Made by a program: the position numbers and the translations under genes. Shown one piece after another: positions 35,286-42,983 of a stretch of DNA of 49,828 nt. The notes beneath the pieces are model-generated. The model searched no databases. It had not been told where the DNA came from and worked only from the letters and a program-made list of their open reading frames with translations. Every line of letters starts with the position of its first letter. Position 1 is the stretch's first letter. The stretch is from the NCBI GenBank assembly GCA_038134485.1, contig JAYPVG010000023.1, forward strand, positions 1 to 49,828, given 5' to 3'. This stretch comes from NORP240 sp038134485. GTDB lineage: Bacteria > Pseudomonadota > Gammaproteobacteria > Pseudomonadales > Pseudohongiellaceae.

Positions 35286-36578
35286 ATGAAAGCACAAAAA
35301 ATTGCCCTTTTTTTTATTTTTTCTCTATTAGCGAGTTCCACCTGGGGGCAGCTGGCAATCGATACTGCGAGCAATTCTCCGGTTCCGAATTCGGCAGCGG
35401 AAGGAGTGCCAGTACGAATGGCTGAGAATGATATCAGGGAATTCACTATCTCGGTTTCTGATCAAGCGATTGAGGATCTGCGTCAGCGACTCGCGCTGAC
35501 TCGACTTCCCGACCAAATCAATAACACCAGTTGGGAGTACGGCACTGACCGCGCGTTCCTCAGGGGTTTGATCGATTACTGGCAAACAGACTTCGACTGG
35601 CGCGCGCAGGAACAAATGCTAAATGAATTCGACCAGTTTAAAACCTCAATTGAGGGACTGGATATACACTTCATTCACCAGCGTTCGCCCCATCCCGAAG
35701 CAATTCCGCTTCTAATCGTCCATGGGTGGCCGGGTTCCATTGCCGAGTTCCACAAGATCATCGGCCCTCTCACCAATCCAACGGAACATGGCGGCGATGC
35801 AGCGAATGCGTTTCATGTTATCGCACCGTCCCTGCCCGGATTCGGATTCTCGGATAAACCGGATGAACCGGGCTACAGTCCCGAAAAAATAGCTCATCTC
35901 CTGGCTGCGCTCATGGAGCGTCTCGGATATCAACGTTATGGATTGCAGGGTGGAGACTGGGGCGCAATTATCAATCGCTATCATGCCTTCCATTACTCCG
36001 ATAGAGTGATTGGATTACATTCCAATTTTGTACTGGCGGATGACGCCGGAGGGCAGGCAACAGCCACCCCCGAAGAACTGGAACAGCGAACTCGACGTGC
36101 AGAATATATGCTCAATGAAGTCGGTTATCAGCAGATTCAAGGCACCAAGCCACAGACCATTGGGTATGCATTAAATGATTCGCCGGCCGGACTGGCGGCG
36201 TGGATCACAGAAAAATTTCATGGCTGGACCGATATTCCCCAGGATGAACGTGGCAACGTCTACGATAAGTTCACCATGGACGAACTACTGACTAATGTAT
36301 CTATCTACTGGTTCACCGAATCAATAACCTCCTCGGCTCGTATTTATTATGAAAATCGTAATGCTCCGCGTATCGGTGGACCTCTCGGATTCGTCAGCGT
36401 ACCTACGGCTGGAGCGGTGTTCCCCGCTGAAATTTATGTCACACCCAGGGGCTGGGCAGAGCGAAGCTACAACATAGTTCGCTGGACCGTAATGCCCAGG
36501 GGCGGTCACTTCGCTGCAATGGAAGAACCCGAACTTCTGATCGATGACATCCGAGCATTTTATGCCGGGCTTCGTTGA
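35286..36578 (+). CDS. Epoxide hydrolase with signal peptide (EHN + alpha/beta hydrolase)
   Basis: This 430-residue protein has a Sec-type signal peptide (about 1-22, ending SSTWG-Q). An epoxide hydrolase N-terminal domain follows (about 48-155, ISVSDQAIEDLRQRLALTRLP), then an alpha/beta hydrolase fold. The oxyanion motif is HGWPGS at 146-151. The nucleophile is Asp224 in GGDWGA, and the catalytic base is probably His408 in RGGHFAAMEEPE. Asp in place of Ser marks it as an epoxide hydrolase rather than an esterase. Location is predicted periplasmic; the substrate is unknown. GGAGC lies nine bases before the ATG. Confidence 0.9.
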   Translation: MKAQKIALFFIFSLLASSTWGQLAIDTASNSPVPNSAAEGVPVRMAENDIREFTISVSDQAIEDLRQRLALTRLPDQINNTSWEYGTDRAFLRGLIDYWQTDFDWRAQEQMLNEFDQFKTSIEGLDIHFIHQRSPHPEAIPLLIVHGWPGSIAEFHKIIGPLTNPTEHGGDAANAFHVIAPSLPGFGFSDKPDEPGYSPEKIAHLLAALMERLGYQRYGLQGGDWGAIINRYHAFHYSDRVIGLHSNFVLADDAGGQATATPEELEQRTRRAEYMLNEVGYQQIQGTKPQTIGYALNDSPAGLAAWITEKFHGWTDIPQDERGNVYDKFTMDELLTNVSIYWFTESITSSARIYYENRNAPRIGGPLGFVSVPTAGAVFPAEIYVTPRGWAERSYNIVRWTVMPRGGHFAAMEEPELLIDDIRAFYAGLR

Positions 36579-36723
36579 TCAAATCCGTCTCGCGAGGCGG
36601 CTACTGCTAACTGAACACTCGTAAAGCATCCAAGGCAAGCGTAAATCAGGTTAAACTCGTCCGTACCTGATCGCTTGTGTACGCTCGATCTGGGGTCATT
36701 CCAAGAAGCCTGGGGTATCGATT

Positions 36724-38310
36724 ATGGAACCGCAAAATGATATGAATCACGAGCGATCGCACGGAATTCTGGGCTGGATAGAGCGCTCCGGAAACAGGCT
36801 TCCCGATCCGGTCTTCATATTTCTCTGGTGCATAGGTGCGTTAATCCTCATTAGCGTGATCGCGGCACTTATGGGTGTATCAGCTATTCATCCCACCCAG
36901 CTCGATGCTTCCGGAAGCCCTCTTGTGATTCAGGCCGAGAGTCTTTTATCAGCTGACAATGTGCGGCGCCTGCTGGTCGAAATGCCAGCCACTTTTGCCG
37001 GATTCTATCCCCTCGGCTTTGTTCTGGTTGTCATGCTTGGCGCCGGCGTCGCGGAACGCTCCGGCTTATTTGCCGCTGCCATGAATGCTGCCGTTAGCCG
37101 GGCACCGCTAGGCATCCTAACTCCAACCGTGGCGCTGGTAGCAATGCTGGGCAATCTTGCCACCGATGCTGCCTATGTGGTTCTCATACCGCTGGCGGGC
37201 GTTGTATTCGCGGCCGCAGGTCGACATCCGATAGCCGGTATAGCAGCGGCGTTTGCCGGAGTCTCGGGCGGGTTTTCGGCAAATTTGGTGGTGGGGCCCC
37301 TCGATGCCTTGCTTTTCGGTATTACCGAGGCCAGCGCTGAAACCCTCGATCCGACCTGGGACGCCAATATCGCCGGCAACTGGTATTTTATAGTAGCAAT
37401 GACCCTGCTTTTTCTGCCGGTTATCTGGTACGTCACAGACCGCATGATAGAACCTCGATTAAAGACGCCTGACAGCGGCTCTGAGTTCATGGAAAGCAGC
37501 ACGGCCGGAGTGGTGAGGACTGTTGGTACGCCACTGAATGGTAATGAGGAGGTCGGTCTAAAACGGGCAGGCCTGGCCACGCTGGTCGTTATTTTTATAT
37601 GGGCCTTCCTTTGCCTCGGACCTGGAACACCGCTAATCGACGAGAGTGCAGCGCCTGAATCGCGAATGAACCCACTCTACCAATCACTGGTAGCAGGTTT
37701 TTTCATTCTTTTTCTGGCAGCAGGCTGGGCTTACGGGACCGCTTCTGGCAGCGTAAAGAACCACCGGGACGTCGTCAGAATGATGAGCGAGGCGATGGCA
37801 GACCTGGGTTATTACCTGGTCCTGGCATTTACGGCAGCCCATTTTGTGGCCATGTTTAATTGGTCAAATCTGGGCCTGATCTTCGCCATTGGAGGCGCGT
37901 CAATCTTGCAAGCTTCTGACCTTCCTATGTCCCTGTTATTGACCCTTATCATCCTTTTTACCGGACTTATAAACCTATTTGTGGGGTCAGCAAGCGCCAA
38001 GTGGGCGCTGCTGGGTCCTGTCATCGTCCCCATGCTTATGCTTGTTGGTATCAGTCCCGAAATGAGCACAGCCGCTTATCGTGTAGGGGATAGCGCGACC
38101 AACATTATCACGCCTTTGATGCCCTACTTTCCTCTAATCCTGATATTCTGCCAGCGCTGGCAGCGGGACTTTGGAATTGGCAGCCTGGCCGCAACCATGC
38201 TTCCTTACTCCTTATGGTTACTTCTTACCGGTCTGCTCATGACCATTGCCTGGGTTGTTCTGGGCCTACCGCTTGGCCCGGGAGCAACGGTCGAATTCAC
38301 CCTGACCTGA
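36724..38310 (+). CDS. AbgT family transporter
   Basis: This 528-residue inner membrane protein belongs to the AbgT family (p-aminobenzoyl-glutamate uptake, or sulfonamide/PABA efflux in MtrF). It has about 11 to 13 hydrophobic segments. Family motifs are ILGWIERSGNRLPDPVFIF near the N-terminus and the second inverted repeat GSASAKWALLGPVIVPML and GDSATNIITPLMPYFPLIL. Whether it imports or exports folate-related compounds is open. The location between an epoxide hydrolase and a small membrane protein does not settle it. Confidence 0.9.
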   Translation: MEPQNDMNHERSHGILGWIERSGNRLPDPVFIFLWCIGALILISVIAALMGVSAIHPTQLDASGSPLVIQAESLLSADNVRRLLVEMPATFAGFYPLGFVLVVMLGAGVAERSGLFAAAMNAAVSRAPLGILTPTVALVAMLGNLATDAAYVVLIPLAGVVFAAAGRHPIAGIAAAFAGVSGGFSANLVVGPLDALLFGITEASAETLDPTWDANIAGNWYFIVAMTLLFLPVIWYVTDRMIEPRLKTPDSGSEFMESSTAGVVRTVGTPLNGNEEVGLKRAGLATLVVIFIWAFLCLGPGTPLIDESAAPESRMNPLYQSLVAGFFILFLAAGWAYGTASGSVKNHRDVVRMMSEAMADLGYYLVLAFTAAHFVAMFNWSNLGLIFAIGGASILQASDLPMSLLLTLIILFTGLINLFVGSASAKWALLGPVIVPMLMLVGISPEMSTAAYRVGDSATNIITPLMPYFPLILIFCQRWQRDFGIGSLAATMLPYSLWLLLTGLLMTIAWVVLGLPLGPGATVEFTLT

Positions 38311-38400
38311 TTAACATGCCAATTAGCTCGCAACTGATAGAATGACCCGCGCAGTGCAATGGCGAATCCCTAACTTTTTCACCTGAAAGACTCAAATCCC

Positions 38401-38931
38401 ATGGATCAATTGCCTTCAAAAGTAGCGTCAAATATCAGGAAATTGCTGTCAGTTAAATTAGTTGCCGATGGTGATAACGATCAAAACTGCATGAATTGGC
38501 CTGACAGGACAGCGTTAGGGCGCTCGGCTACTGGTACCCGCGGCTGTCTGACCTCTGTTGTGATCATGTTAACTGCCTTTAACGTGCATTCCGCAGAATC
38601 AATTGCCACTGCAGATACACTGACTCCAGGGTTCTGGGAATTAATAATTGCCCTGTTTGTTACAGCCCTCGCCGCCAGCGTTGCCTACCTGTGGGATGGA
38701 GCTATAAGACTATGGCTGGGTTACTGGCGATTATTAGCAATTGCTCCCCTGGCGATTCTCGCCTTTTGGCTTCTGATCACGACTGCCGGCATGTCCAATA
38801 ATGCCCTGTGGACCTTTGAGCTCCTTGCATGGGCTATGGCTACTACAGTCTACCTTGTTGTTTTATTCACAGCGCGCAGAACATTTGAGAAGGCCGCCAG
38901 TGAGAACAAAACCGTCGATTCTGACCCATAG
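38401..38931 (+). CDS. Small membrane protein of unknown function
   Basis: This 176-residue protein is not one I recognise. The N-terminal 50 residues are polar. A short hydrophobic stretch then ends in NVHSAES, resembling a signal peptide if translation began at an internal ATG (38491), which has no visible ribosome-binding site. Three further hydrophobic segments lie at about 77-96, 107-127 and 133-155. The C-terminus is polar and charged. The longer start at 38401 has GAAAG upstream. Confidence 0.6.
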   Translation: MDQLPSKVASNIRKLLSVKLVADGDNDQNCMNWPDRTALGRSATGTRGCLTSVVIMLTAFNVHSAESIATADTLTPGFWELIIALFVTALAASVAYLWDGAIRLWLGYWRLLAIAPLAILAFWLLITTAGMSNNALWTFELLAWAMATTVYLVVLFTARRTFEKAASENKTVDSDP

Positions 38932-39012
38932 CCAATTTTAGTTGGATCAGCAGGCTCTTTGCCCGCATATATCGCCGGTTTATGTCCTAACCAATGTGCC
39001 TGATTGGGAGGG

Positions 39013-39049
39013 TCTCTTCTCCTTTTCCTTTTCCTTTTCCTTCTCCTTC
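39013..39049. repeat. Homopyrimidine tract with (CCTTTT)n units
   Basis: Thirty-seven consecutive C/T bases include three near-perfect copies of a six-base unit TTTTCC. Such tracts can form triplex DNA and can vary in copy number. No function is assigned. Confidence 0.85.
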
Positions 39050-39160
39050 GCCCCGTCCCTCGTCTTCTATTTTTAGGGTAACGATCCATTTATTTTTTTC
39101 CGTGTGCCATTTTGCCGAGACTGTCCTGGACACCGAAGATGGGCTGGAAAGCGCTATTTT

Positions 39161-39241
39161 ACTGCTTCGTAATACTATTTATACTGCATAAATATACTGT
39201 ATAAATAATCCTTGCATTAATTATACTGCCTATTTATACTT
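39161..39241 (+). promoter_or_regulatory. Spaced direct repeats (TATACTG-like) and overlapping promoter of the MerR-cyclase gene
   Basis: The core TATACTG occurs at 39180-39186, 39193-39199 and 39222-39228, with TATACTT at 39235-39241 and weaker copies ending ACTG (39161) and ACTA (39174). Taking the ACT core, members of each pair are 13 bases apart (39161/39174, 39183/39196, 39225/39238). Pair starts are 22 and 42 bases apart, close to whole helical turns. The last pair overlaps a sigma70 promoter: TTGCAT (39212-39217), 17 bases, TATACT (39235-39240). MerR proteins often bind between -35 and -10, so autoregulation is likely. Confidence 0.65.
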
Positions 39242-39272
39242 CTTTCCCTGTTTTGAACATAGGGTGAATAAC

Positions 39273-40817
39273 ATGTTGAGCAGCAAAGATTTGATGGAGC
39301 AAAGTGGGATATCCAGGGCTACCCTGAATAATTATGTCGCGCTGGGAATATTGCCGAGCCCCGTTGTTAAGTCTCCCGTAGATGGCGAAGAAGGCAGAGC
39401 CACAAGGATCGGTTACTTCCCTAACGAAGCGCTGGACAGAGTACAAAAAGTTCAGGAATTAAAAAAAGAAGGCATGTCAATCGCCGACATAGCGAGCAAA
39501 CTTTCCAATAACGCCCCCTATAAATACCCTCTCGAAGAACCGGAAACACGGAACGCCCCGGGAGAGAACTCAGGTGTCACCCGTGGGATTTATGCCAATC
39601 GACCATCCAATAGTCTGTCCATGGAACTCACGATAGACAGTTTTCCCGGTCCCGCCTACATGGTGGACAACAATTTCGAATTGATGTGGTGGAACGAAAA
39701 CGCAGAGCGACAGGTCTTCGGCAATCGAGTTACATCTATTGGAGATCTGCAAACCAGAAACTTGCTTGAAATATTGGTGGAAACTTTTGCCGAGGGCGAT
39801 CCCGATGAGCTAATGGAAAACCTGAGACCTTATCTGGCAGCTGCTAAAAAAAGAATGTCGAAGAGCACTCTGAGTAAACTTTATGCCCCTCTGGGCGGAG
39901 AAATGCTCGCCCTGATCGAGTCGCTTTATGACGGAGCAGCCAAATTGGAAAAGCAGCCGATAGTTCGCTTCAGCTCCAATTTAAAGGATGAATCGGGTAC
40001 AGAGATACCTTGCGACCTGTACGCCAGCTTTTTCCGTGAAGGTATCCTCTTCACCTACAACCCCGTCTCCAAAAATGATGATTTTCTGCTTCAGTTCCTT
40101 GCCCAACGTAACCAGGTAATTCGGGAGTTACTGCGCAAACGAAAGCCCTATCTGAGCCATGTCGCCGTCATGGTGGCTGATTTACAGAACTCCGTGCGTC
40201 TTTGTTCTGAACTTCCAGCCGAAGAGTACTTTCAACTCATTAACGATATTTGGCAAGAAAGTGAACCCATTTTCAGAAAGTACCATGGCACCCACGGGAA
40301 GCATGCCGGGGACGGCATGGTTTACTACTTCTTTCCCCAGCCAGATTGCAATTATGTGCTCAACGCCGTGCAGTGTGCGATTGAATTGCAGGACATGATG
40401 AAACGGATAACCCAGCGCTGGCAGGTCCGTAAGGGCTGGTTTAATAAACTCATGTTGAATACGGGTCTGCACGAAGGCCAGGAATGGTTTGGAACCTATC
40501 ACGCAGGATCGCATATCGAATTTACTGTGCTGGGAGAGACCGTCAATTATGCTTCGCGCATCAGCGATTTTGCTCGTGACGGCAGTACCTGGATCACCAA
40601 GAGTATGCTGACGCAGGTGCCATCAGGCTATCGCAATGCCATTAATTACGGTATTCCGCGCAATTTTGATGAAGATCATATGTTCGTCAAAAATACCTAC
40701 GCCAACGTAGGGTCCATATTGGAGCTCGAAAATCCGATAAATTCAAAGTTTCGTGACATTGCGATGATTCCGGTAACACAGATCAGAGGAATTAGCACCG
40801 AGGATATTACGAATTGA
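39273..40817 (+). CDS. MerR-HTH / PAS-like sensor / class III adenylate cyclase fusion
   Basis: This 514-residue protein has no membrane segment. Residues 1-80 form a MerR-type winged HTH (ISRATLNNYVALGILPSP; KEGMSIADIASKL). Residues about 117-265 look PAS-like and recall the MmyB/MLTR ligand-binding domain (PAYMVDNNFELMWWN). Residues about 298-440 are a class III nucleotide cyclase: metal Asp303 (MVADLQNS) and Asp347 (KHAGDG), Lys343 at the purine-selecting position, and Asn425 and Arg429 (GETVNYASR) for transition-state binding. Lys343 favours ATP, so cAMP is the predicted product. The ATG at 39273 with AGGG eight bases upstream is preferred to the GTG at 39264. It neighbours the chrR-sigma stress locus. 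Confidence 0.85.
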   Translation: MLSSKDLMEQSGISRATLNNYVALGILPSPVVKSPVDGEEGRATRIGYFPNEALDRVQKVQELKKEGMSIADIASKLSNNAPYKYPLEEPETRNAPGENSGVTRGIYANRPSNSLSMELTIDSFPGPAYMVDNNFELMWWNENAERQVFGNRVTSIGDLQTRNLLEILVETFAEGDPDELMENLRPYLAAAKKRMSKSTLSKLYAPLGGEMLALIESLYDGAAKLEKQPIVRFSSNLKDESGTEIPCDLYASFFREGILFTYNPVSKNDDFLLQFLAQRNQVIRELLRKRKPYLSHVAVMVADLQNSVRLCSELPAEEYFQLINDIWQESEPIFRKYHGTHGKHAGDGMVYYFFPQPDCNYVLNAVQCAIELQDMMKRITQRWQVRKGWFNKLMLNTGLHEGQEWFGTYHAGSHIEFTVLGETVNYASRISDFARDGSTWITKSMLTQVPSGYRNAINYGIPRNFDEDHMFVKNTYANVGSILELENPINSKFRDIAMIPVTQIRGISTEDITN

Positions 40818-40900
40818 CGGGTTACTTGCTAACTTGTAGAGAAGCTGGCTTCTAGTTTTATCGCAAGTTGGCGATCCATTCACTGGAAATTAGGGACACA

Positions 40901-40926
40901 AAAAAGCCGGGAACACCCGGCTTTTT
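40901..40926. terminator. Bidirectional Rho-independent terminator
   Basis: A perfect 11-base stem, AAAAAGCCGGG/CCCGGCTTTTT with an AACA loop, lies between the convergent MerR-cyclase and chrR genes. A and T tracts at its two sides allow it to serve both. Confidence 0.92.
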
Positions 40927-40957
40927 CTGTAACAGGACAGATTTATTCTCGCCGCCA

Positions 40958-41689
40958 CTACGCCTGATGCAACTGCCTGTTAAAAAAGTATCTCTGGAAA
41001 GGATTCAGAAGCCGGGACCAACCGGATGTGAACAATAATGGATTGTCCAGAACCGAGTAACATAGACAACCCTCATCACTCCGGGGAGTGTGAGTTTGAG
41101 AGCTATGTCGTAGTATAAAATCTCCCGGCTTGTAAGCTCCCAGCTCATCCTCGAAAGTGCCATCAAGGACCAGAGTAACTTCAACGCCGCGGTGTGTGTG
41201 GCTGGGGGCCTGGCTACCTGGAGTCATGTACATGAAGTCGCACTGCGCATCACGATCCAGCCCGAGTTTCGCAGTGTTAATCCCTCCAGCAAGCTTCCGC
41301 CAAACCACCCCTTTTTCTGCTGCCTTGGCGAGGATTCTTGGCAATCTGACACTCCGCTCGTGCATGTGCAGTTCTGCCTGAGCGCCAATGGCAGAATCTG
41401 AACTGATCGATGATTTAATTTGCGGACGACTGGTGATGTTTACCAGCATTGCTTCCGTGTCTGTCGATTCAAATGCCTTGCCACCGGCAGTTTTGCTGCT
41501 CTGCAATACTGGGTCGGACGCCAGCCATTCACTGGCCAGCTCGGCGTTAATGCGCCCGGAAGCACTTCTGCAGTCGCCGCAGTACTCCAGATGAGCCGAA
41601 ATCGCCACACTCATGCCGGTGGACAACTGCCCCTGGCAAAAAGTTCTGAGCAAATCCTCTGCAGGATGATAATTGTTCTGAGTAGTCAT
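40958..41689 (-). CDS. chrR: ChrR-type anti-sigma factor (zinc finger + cupin)
   Basis: This 243-residue protein pairs with the ECF sigma factor next to it. The N-terminal zinc anti-sigma domain shows HPAEDLLRTFCQGQL and the HxxxCxxC site in HLEYCGDC. The C-terminal half (about 130-220) is a cupin with SHTHRGVEVTLVLDGTFEDE and SSQTHTPRSDEGC. ChrR of Rhodobacter releases its sigma factor under singlet oxygen. The start overlaps the sigma stop by four bases, so the two are coupled. The inducing signal here is inferred. Confidence 0.93.
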   Translation of the reverse strand: MTTQNNYHPAEDLLRTFCQGQLSTGMSVAISAHLEYCGDCRSASGRINAELASEWLASDPVLQSSKTAGGKAFESTDTEAMLVNITSRPQIKSSISSDSAIGAQAELHMHERSVRLPRILAKAAEKGVVWRKLAGGINTAKLGLDRDAQCDFMYMTPGSQAPSHTHRGVEVTLVLDGTFEDELGAYKPGDFILRHSSQTHTPRSDEGCLCYSVLDNPLLFTSGWSRLLNPFQRYFFNRQLHQA

Positions 41690-42360
41690 TCCTCAACCCC
41701 GATATAGTCTCTCAATTTATTTAGCGCCAGCCTGAGCCTCGACTTTAAGGTCCCCAGAGGGATGTCGAGCTGCTGAGCGGCTTCCTGATGTGTTAAATCT
41801 CTCATAAATACGTATTCGATCACCTCTCGCTGCGCTGCCGGCAACAACTCGAAGTACTGGCTGATCTGGTCCATCTGAATCAGAGTTGACTGCTCCTGTT
41901 CCGGGTCGACAGAAAGCTCGTATTCTGTCTCTGCGTATATATCGTCAGCGCTAATACCCTCCGGCTGACGCTTCATTTTCCTCAGAATGTCGAAGCAGCG
42001 ATTTCGCACAAGCGTGAATATCCAGGTCTGTGCAGAACCTTTGTCCAGGTCATAAAGGGGAGCCTTTTGCCAGATTATGAGCATTGCTTCCTGCACGAGA
42101 TCATTAGCCAGCTGGTCATTTCGGGTAATCTTCATGCCCAGGGCGAAGATTTTCCCGGAAAATCGATGAAACAGCGCGTTGAATGCTTCCCTGTCCTGAG
42201 AATTCCCCACCGCAATAAGCAGTGCCTCATCTTCCCGTGATTCCTGATCCTTTTGCACCGACACAGTCTCGCCTGCCCGCTTTCGAATCAGCGTCCGGGG
42301 TTGGACGCTTTCACGGGCCTTCATCCTAAACTGATCGTTGTTGGCTGACAATTGATACAT
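41686..42360 (-). CDS. ECF sigma factor (RpoE/ECF11-like)
   Basis: This sigma factor has region 2 (EAFNALFHRFSGKIFALGMK; QTWIFTLVRNRCFDILRKMK) and region 4 (LPAAQREVIEYVFMRDLTHQEAAQQLDIPLGTLKSRLRLAL, in parts). The frame is open to 42477, but its likely promoter at 42369-42394 would start transcription close to 42361. That leaves the ATG at 42360 (224 residues, leaderless), an ATG at 42324 (212), or a GTG at 42264 with AGGCGAG upstream that gives the usual short N-terminus. The start is uncertain. The partner anti-sigma factor is ChrR; the probable targets are its own unit and the divergent operon. Confidence 0.92.
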   Translation of the reverse strand: MYQLSANNDQFRMKARESVQPRTLIRKRAGETVSVQKDQESREDEALLIAVGNSQDREAFNALFHRFSGKIFALGMKITRNDQLANDLVQEAMLIIWQKAPLYDLDKGSAQTWIFTLVRNRCFDILRKMKRQPEGISADDIYAETEYELSVDPEQEQSTLIQMDQISQYFELLPAAQREVIEYVFMRDLTHQEAAQQLDIPLGTLKSRLRLALNKLRDYIGVEE

Positions 42361-42368
42361 GCTCTTAT

Positions 42369-42394
42369 TACGGTCTGATCGCCCTGCTGGTTCA
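42369..42394 (-). promoter_or_regulatory. ECF-type promoter for the sigma-chrR unit
   Basis: On the reverse strand TGAACC (42394-42389) is followed after 16 bases by CGTA (42372-42369). It differs at one base from the promoter facing the other way (TGATCC-N16-CGTA). It implies autoregulation of the sigma factor. Confidence 0.65.
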
Positions 42395-42418
42395 CTCCGG
42401 GCCGATTTCTCTAACCTG

Positions 42419-42444
42419 TGATCCATAAATGGGTTTATCCCGTA
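42419..42444 (+). promoter_or_regulatory. ECF-type promoter for the lipid-modification operon
   Basis: TGATCC (42419-42424), 16 bases, then CGTA (42441-42444). This agrees with the consensus I recall for RpoE/ChrR-type ECF11 sigma factors. Transcription should begin near 42451, about 25 bases before the first ATG of the operon. Confidence 0.78.
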
Positions 42445-42475
42445 ACCTTCGCCATACGCTTCTAGAGGAAATGCC

Positions 42476-42940
42476 ATGCAACTCGCCGATACGATGGATT
42501 CTGCTCAGGTGACCTCCGCGCGTCTGGCAGGCAAGCTGCGCGAGTTCTACGAAACCCTTGATCTGCAAAGTCTCGCTACGATTCAGTCGCTATATGCTGG
42601 CGATATCTGTTTCGAGGATCCCATTCGCGGGCTTCAGGGATTGCGCGCCCTGGAAGACCACTTTAAGCACTTGCTTCAAAACTCGGATCAGTGCCGATTT
42701 AAGTTTCACCGCAGTGTGGTTAATGACGAAGGCATGTTTTTCAGCTGGACAATGCTCTTAAGGCACAAGGCGATCAAGCATGGACAGCTGATTCGCGTGG
42801 AAGGTTCAAGTTATTTGAAGCACCGCAACGGCAAAGTTTACTATCATCGAGATTACTTTGATCTTGGCGCGTTAGTGTATGAAAATGTGCCGCTCCTCGG
42901 GCCATTGATCAAGCTCATTAAAAACCGTATGTCGCAATGA
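42476..42940 (+). CDS. SnoaL-like/NTF2-fold protein
   Basis: This 154-residue protein has the SnoaL-like NTF2 fold (LREFYETLDLQSLATIQSLYAGDICFEDP, in part; YHRDYFDLGALVYENVP near the end). Members are small-molecule isomerases or binding proteins; the substrate here is unknown. It is the first gene after the TGATCC/CGTA promoter, with AGAGGA six bases before the ATG. Proteins of this type commonly lead ChrR-linked operons, as I recall. The C-terminal 20 residues are basic and amphipathic, which may help membrane contact. Confidence 0.82.
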   Translation: MQLADTMDSAQVTSARLAGKLREFYETLDLQSLATIQSLYAGDICFEDPIRGLQGLRALEDHFKHLLQNSDQCRFKFHRSVVNDEGMFFSWTMLLRHKAIKHGQLIRVEGSSYLKHRNGKVYYHRDYFDLGALVYENVPLLGPLIKLIKNRMSQ

Positions 42941-42983
42941 AAACTTCATGTGCCCGAGCTAAACGTTAACCTAGATCGGATGC

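Larger units (their letters stand above)
38932..39272. other. Regulatory intergenic region before the MerR-cyclase gene
   Basis: About 340 bases without a credible gene. It contains a 37-base pure pyrimidine tract (39013-39049) and, near the right end, a set of spaced direct repeats and a promoter, both listed separately. A reverse frame rich in Arg and Lys across the tract is an artefact of composition. Confidence 0.6.

Noticed and set aside
38850..39089. Reverse frame rich in Arg and Lys
   Set aside because: Its composition comes from the homopyrimidine tract, and it overlaps a likely coding gene.
39273..40817. LitR-type B12-dependent light sensor
   Set aside because: No cobalamin-binding motif (such as ExxH) is present; the C-terminal part is a nucleotide cyclase.
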